DNA of 7,132 nt from the NCBI GenBank assembly GCA_938004315.1, contig CALKWG010000239.1, forward strand, positions 1 through 7,132, given 5' to 3'. The stretch's first letter is position 1, and each line of letters opens with the position of its first letter. Below, one piece after another: positions 5,693-7,132 of this stretch. The position numbers were made by a program, and so were the translations under genes. The DNA is from an uncultured Spirochaetaceae bacterium. Its GTDB lineage: Bacteria; Spirochaetota; Spirochaetia; Treponematales; UBA12059. The notes below the pieces were generated by a model. That model ran no database searches. It was not told the DNA's origin and saw only the letters and a program-made list of their open reading frames with translations.

Positions 5693-6022
5693 CTAGCGCA
5701 AAACGGCGGCGGCTAAGCCTAAGAAGGCCGCGGCCAAGACGGCTAAGCCCGCGAGCCACAACCACCACGGCAAGGGCGCCGCGGGACCGCGGGCGCCGGA
5801 ACGGCCGTCCGCGAAGGAGTCCGAGCCCGGCGAGTCCAAGGCTCCTGAATATCCGCATACGGGGCAACCGTCCATGAAGCGGCTCGGCGAGGCGCTGAAG
5901 CCGCACTTCGGGCAGAGTACGGAGCTGAAAAAACGGCCGCAGCGCGGGCAGGCCTTGTCCTCCCGGCCTACTTCCGCGCCGCAGTTTTGGCAGAAGTATC
6001 GCTGTTCGCGTCGGGGGCTCAG
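5693..6022 (-). CDS. Tail-anchored double zinc-ribbon protein, apparent CTG start
   Basis: Function unknown. Read from a CTG at 6022 it gives 109 residues: four CxxC knuckles (C11/C14, C25/C28, C37/C40, C53/C56), which make two zinc ribbons, then a Ser/Gly/Asp linker (about 59-83) and one membrane helix at 85-108 (WWLWLAGLAVLAAAF...), ending two residues later. So the zinc domain should sit in the cytoplasm, held by a C-terminal anchor. The frame has a TAA only four codons upstream of the CTG and no ATG, GTG or TTG until an ATG at 5875, which would discard three of the four knuckles. AAGGA at 6033-6029 is spaced 6 nt from the CTG, and CTG overlaps the fmdB stop as CTGA, like the common ATGA junction. 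Alternatives are a -1 frameshift from fmdB or a base error. Co-transcribed with fmdB. Confidence 0.72.
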   Translation of the reverse strand: MSPRREQRYFCQNCGAEVGREDKACPRCGRFFSSVLCPKCGFSASPSRFMDGCPVCGYSGALDSPGSDSFADGRSGARGPAAPLPWWLWLAGLAVLAAAFLGLAAAVLR

Positions 6023-6330
6023 GCGCTTTCCTTAACGCCGCAGCCTTTGCACGAGCCGGCCTCGGCCGAGGCGCAGGCCGGCTCGGCTTTCCCGGCTTCG
6101 GACTTCTGGCCGTCCGCCTTGGCGTCTTTCTTCGGGGCGGCGCTATTCTTGCCTTTGGAATCGTTAACGTAGAAACCTGAGCCTTTGAATATGACGCCTG
6201 AACCGCCGAAGATCAGCCGCCTGACTTCCTTGCCGCACTCGGGGCAATCTTTGAGCGCCGGCTCGGACATGCTCTGGGTCTTTTCGAAAGTATACCCGCA
6301 GCTTCGGCATTCGTACTCGTACGTGGGCAT
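6019..6330 (-). CDS. FmdB-type zinc-ribbon protein
   Basis: Small protein of the FmdB/CxxC_CxxC_SSSS family, whose cellular role is poorly known; some members were linked to regulation of formamidase or amidase genes. 103 residues. The N-terminal ribbon MPTYEYECRSCGYTFEK is classic for the family, with C8/C11 and C29/C32 binding zinc, followed by RRLIFGGSGVIFKGSGFYVND (37-57), also typical. After 58 comes a Lys/Ala-rich low-complexity tail that ends in a further Cys cluster (C86, C94, C97), possibly a second metal site. The ATG at 6330 has a GAGGTGA site upstream and a good promoter at 6371-6400. The tail codons also carry the AAGGA that may serve the next gene, with which the stop overlaps by 4 nt. 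Confidence 0.93.
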   Translation of the reverse strand: MPTYEYECRSCGYTFEKTQSMSEPALKDCPECGKEVRRLIFGGSGVIFKGSGFYVNDSKGKNSAAPKKDAKADGQKSEAGKAEPACASAEAGSCKGCGVKESA

Positions 6331-6370
6331 ACGTCACCTCGCGTGATGTGATGATGATCTAACCAGCGAT

Positions 6371-6400
6371 AATATACTAAAAAGGCCCGGCGAGAGTAAA
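6371..6400 (-). promoter_or_regulatory. Promoter for the fmdB-zinc-ribbon pair
   Basis: On the minus strand TTTACT (6400-6395), 18 nt, TATATT (6376-6371), in the most AT-rich patch of the window. Transcription would start near 6364, giving a leader of about 34 nt with a normal ribosome binding site for fmdB. Confidence 0.6.
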
Positions 6401-6697
6401 GACGCGCACCGCGTCCGGCATGCGCATCGCGCTTCTCGGCTTCGGCGTCCGCCGGCCGCCGGCTGGCGGCGAGGATCCCGTTCCGCGGGATCCTGGTACT
6501 TCTCGTTTACAGATATCTTGTCCACTATGAACGCGACGCCCGGCCGATCTAGTATCAGCCTCGCGGGGACCTAGCATGGTGCTGACGAGGGCGCCCTCGC
6601 CTTTATCGGCGCCCTGTTAGCGCCCCGCGCTCCGGTTCGGAGTCCCCTAGCCCTGCGCCTTGAGGAGGTCCGCATGATCTTCGCCGCTCGCTTATCT
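6401..6697. other. Stretch without a defensible gene; contains hairpins and a broken-looking open frame
   Basis: No known protein or RNA family is visible here. Structures: hairpin 6472-6494; perfect 14-bp palindrome CGAGGGCGCCCTCG at 6586-6599; GGCGC/GCGCC at 6608-6612 and 6620-6624; CTCCG-GTT-CGGAG at 6630-6642; and a possible closing stem GGGGAC (6565-6570) with GTCCCC (6642-6647) enclosing the last three. A plus-strand frame runs from an ATG at 6527 to a TAG at 6572 and then stays open in the same frame to a TAG at 6722. An ATG at 6674 in that frame has a strong GAGGAGGT site just upstream but would give only 16 residues. Could be a decayed gene or a structured RNA. Confidence 0.4.
6472..6494. 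repeat. Perfect 9-bp inverted repeat
   Basis: AGGATCCCG (6472-6480) pairs with CGGGATCCT (6486-6494) around a TTCCG loop. No T-run follows on either strand, so it is not a standard terminator. It lies about 80 bp upstream of the fmdB promoter and could be an operator, an RNA stem or a repeat-element arm. Confidence 0.75.
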
Positions 6698-6903
6698 TCC
6701 GGACGCCGGGAGGCCTCGCGCTAGGCTCCCTTCCAGCTTTCCGGAACACAAGCGCTCGATGATATCGCCCGTCGGCGGCTCGCCGCGTCGGGCGTTGAGC
6801 CAGCGCCCGCCCGCTTCATGCGGGGGGCGCGCGTCGATCGCCCTCGGATCCTCTGAACGCAGGTCCGAAGGCGGCCGGGAAGCCCGCTCGACGCGGGAAT
6901 GAC
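6698..6903. repeat. Hairpin-rich block, candidate REP/MITE-like intergenic element
   Basis: Flanked by an imperfect direct repeat: TCCGG..GCCGGGAGGCC at 6698-6715 and TCCGA..GCCGGGAAGCC at 6864-6884, about 15 of 18 aligned bases matching in the core. Inside are three strong hairpins: 6766-6794 (CGCCCG/CGGGCG around CGGCG/CGCCG), 6803-6830 (GCGCCC/GGGCGC around CCGC/GCGG) and 6883-6897 (CCCGC/GCGGG). The right edge read on the minus strand starts GTCATTCCCGCG, which I recognise as the typical beginning of dispersed intergenic palindromic repeats in many bacteria. A 79-codon minus-strand frame covers it (6692-6931), but such elements often carry meaningless open frames. Only one copy is visible here, so the repeat nature is inference. 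Confidence 0.42.
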
Positions 6904-6907
6904 TGCC

Positions 6908-7132
6908 ATGTACGTAGTGTATGAGAACCATGAAGCGGCCCCCTCCGCTCAGGCCGACGGCATTGCCGCGTGGGGTTGGGACGCCTTCTTCGAAGCCGCC
7001 TTCGCGACTCTAGGCCTGCCCGAAGAGCTCCTCGCGCGGAGCGCCGCCGGCCGAACGGAGCGTGGCGCCGCCGAAGCGGCCGAAGACGAAGACGAAGCGG
7101 GCCATGCCGCCGCCCTGGAAGGCGCCCTCGAC
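6908..7132 (+). CDS. 5' part of a gene running off the window, possibly ribosome biogenesis GTPase RsgA
   Basis: 75 codons are open to the window end. The visible part begins MYVVYENHEAAPSAQADG, then AAWGWDAFFEAAFATLGLPEELLAR (about 20-45), then an Ala/Glu/Asp-rich stretch (about 46-75, EAAEDEDEAGHAA). The short block GWDAFFEAAFATLGLPEELLAR resembles the N-terminal segment of RsgA (YjeQ), the GTPase that helps mature the 30S subunit, before its OB-fold. The acidic Ala-rich insertion that follows is not usual, and no OB-fold or G motif is visible yet, so this is weak. The start is uncertain: ATG at 6899 lies inside the repeat-like edge; ATG at 6908 has a GGGA about 9 nt upstream and is preferred. 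A TGA at 6854 closes the frame upstream. No clear promoter was seen. Confidence 0.55.
   Translation, partial: MYVVYENHEAAPSAQADGIAAWGWDAFFEAAFATLGLPEELLARSAAGRTERGAAEAAEDEDEAGHAAALEGALD

Noticed and set aside
5604..5906. 100-codon minus-strand frame, Arg/Leu-rich
   Set aside because: It overlaps the zinc-ribbon gene in another frame; the four CxxC motifs and membrane helix favour the other frame.
6334..6577. Minus-strand open frames of 63 and 66 codons upstream of fmdB
   Set aside because: They run through the fmdB promoter, have no ribosome site and no family features; a short protein-like run (VDKISVNEKYQDP) comes from the AT-rich patch.
6565..6650. tRNA-like 3' segment (GGTTCGGAGTCCCC)
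   Set aside because: No 7-bp acceptor stem, anticodon arm or proper 7-nt T loop can be drawn; the GTTCGG part is better explained as a 3-nt-loop hairpin.
6692..6931. 79-codon minus-strand frame with moderately GC-rich third positions
   Set aside because: It coincides with the hairpin-rich repeat-like block and has no recognisable domain; kept as part of that element rather than a gene.
1..7132. CRISPR array, prophage, transposase, toxin-antitoxin or other defence genes
   Set aside because: I saw no regularly spaced repeats and no characteristic protein motifs on either strand.

Overview
The window looks like one end of a draft or metagenome contig from a GC-rich spirochaete. That assignment is inference. 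The S6 and SSB sequences resemble the treponeme versions as I remember them, S18 has the long Arg/Asp-rich N-terminus I associate with that group, and two genes look like lineage-specific spirochaete proteins. GC is clearly above 60%, yet ATA isoleucine and TTA leucine codons are still common. The first 51 bases are not genomic: they are an Illumina P7/index/read-2 adapter left on the contig end, and they cut off the last residues of rpsR.

Layout. (1) 52-1191, minus strand: the classic rpsF-ssb-rpsR operon (S6, single-strand DNA-binding protein, S18), with a good sigma70-type promoter at 1310-1339 and a leader of about 110 nt containing hairpins, possibly an S6:S18 autoregulatory site. (2) 1439-1882, plus strand: an unrecognised helical protein. 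(3) 1907-2668, minus strand: coaX (type III pantothenate kinase), convergent with the previous gene. (4) 2669-2889: a divergent promoter region with a 13-bp unit repeated three times. (5) 2890-5617, plus strand: hisS, a lipoprotein of unknown function, and trmB, tightly packed and probably one operon. (6) 5693-6330, minus strand: an FmdB-type zinc-ribbon protein followed by a tail-anchored double zinc-ribbon protein that has no ATG/GTG/TTG start and appears to begin at a CTG overlapping the fmdB stop as CTGA. (7) 6401-6907: about 500 nt with no gene I can defend, containing several hairpins, a broken-looking open frame and a possible REP/MITE-like block. (8) 6908-7132, plus strand: the start of a gene that runs off the window, possibly rsgA.

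Functionally this is mostly housekeeping: translation (S6, S18, HisRS, TrmB tRNA m7G46 methylation), replication and repair (SSB), and coenzyme A synthesis (CoaX). I do not see a defence system, prophage, CRISPR array or other clear accessory system. The most interesting points are the candidate CTG-initiated zinc-ribbon gene, two genes whose promoters sit so close to the ATG that the mRNAs would be leaderless (coaX and the 1439 gene), the rpsF leader, and the structured unassigned region before the last gene.
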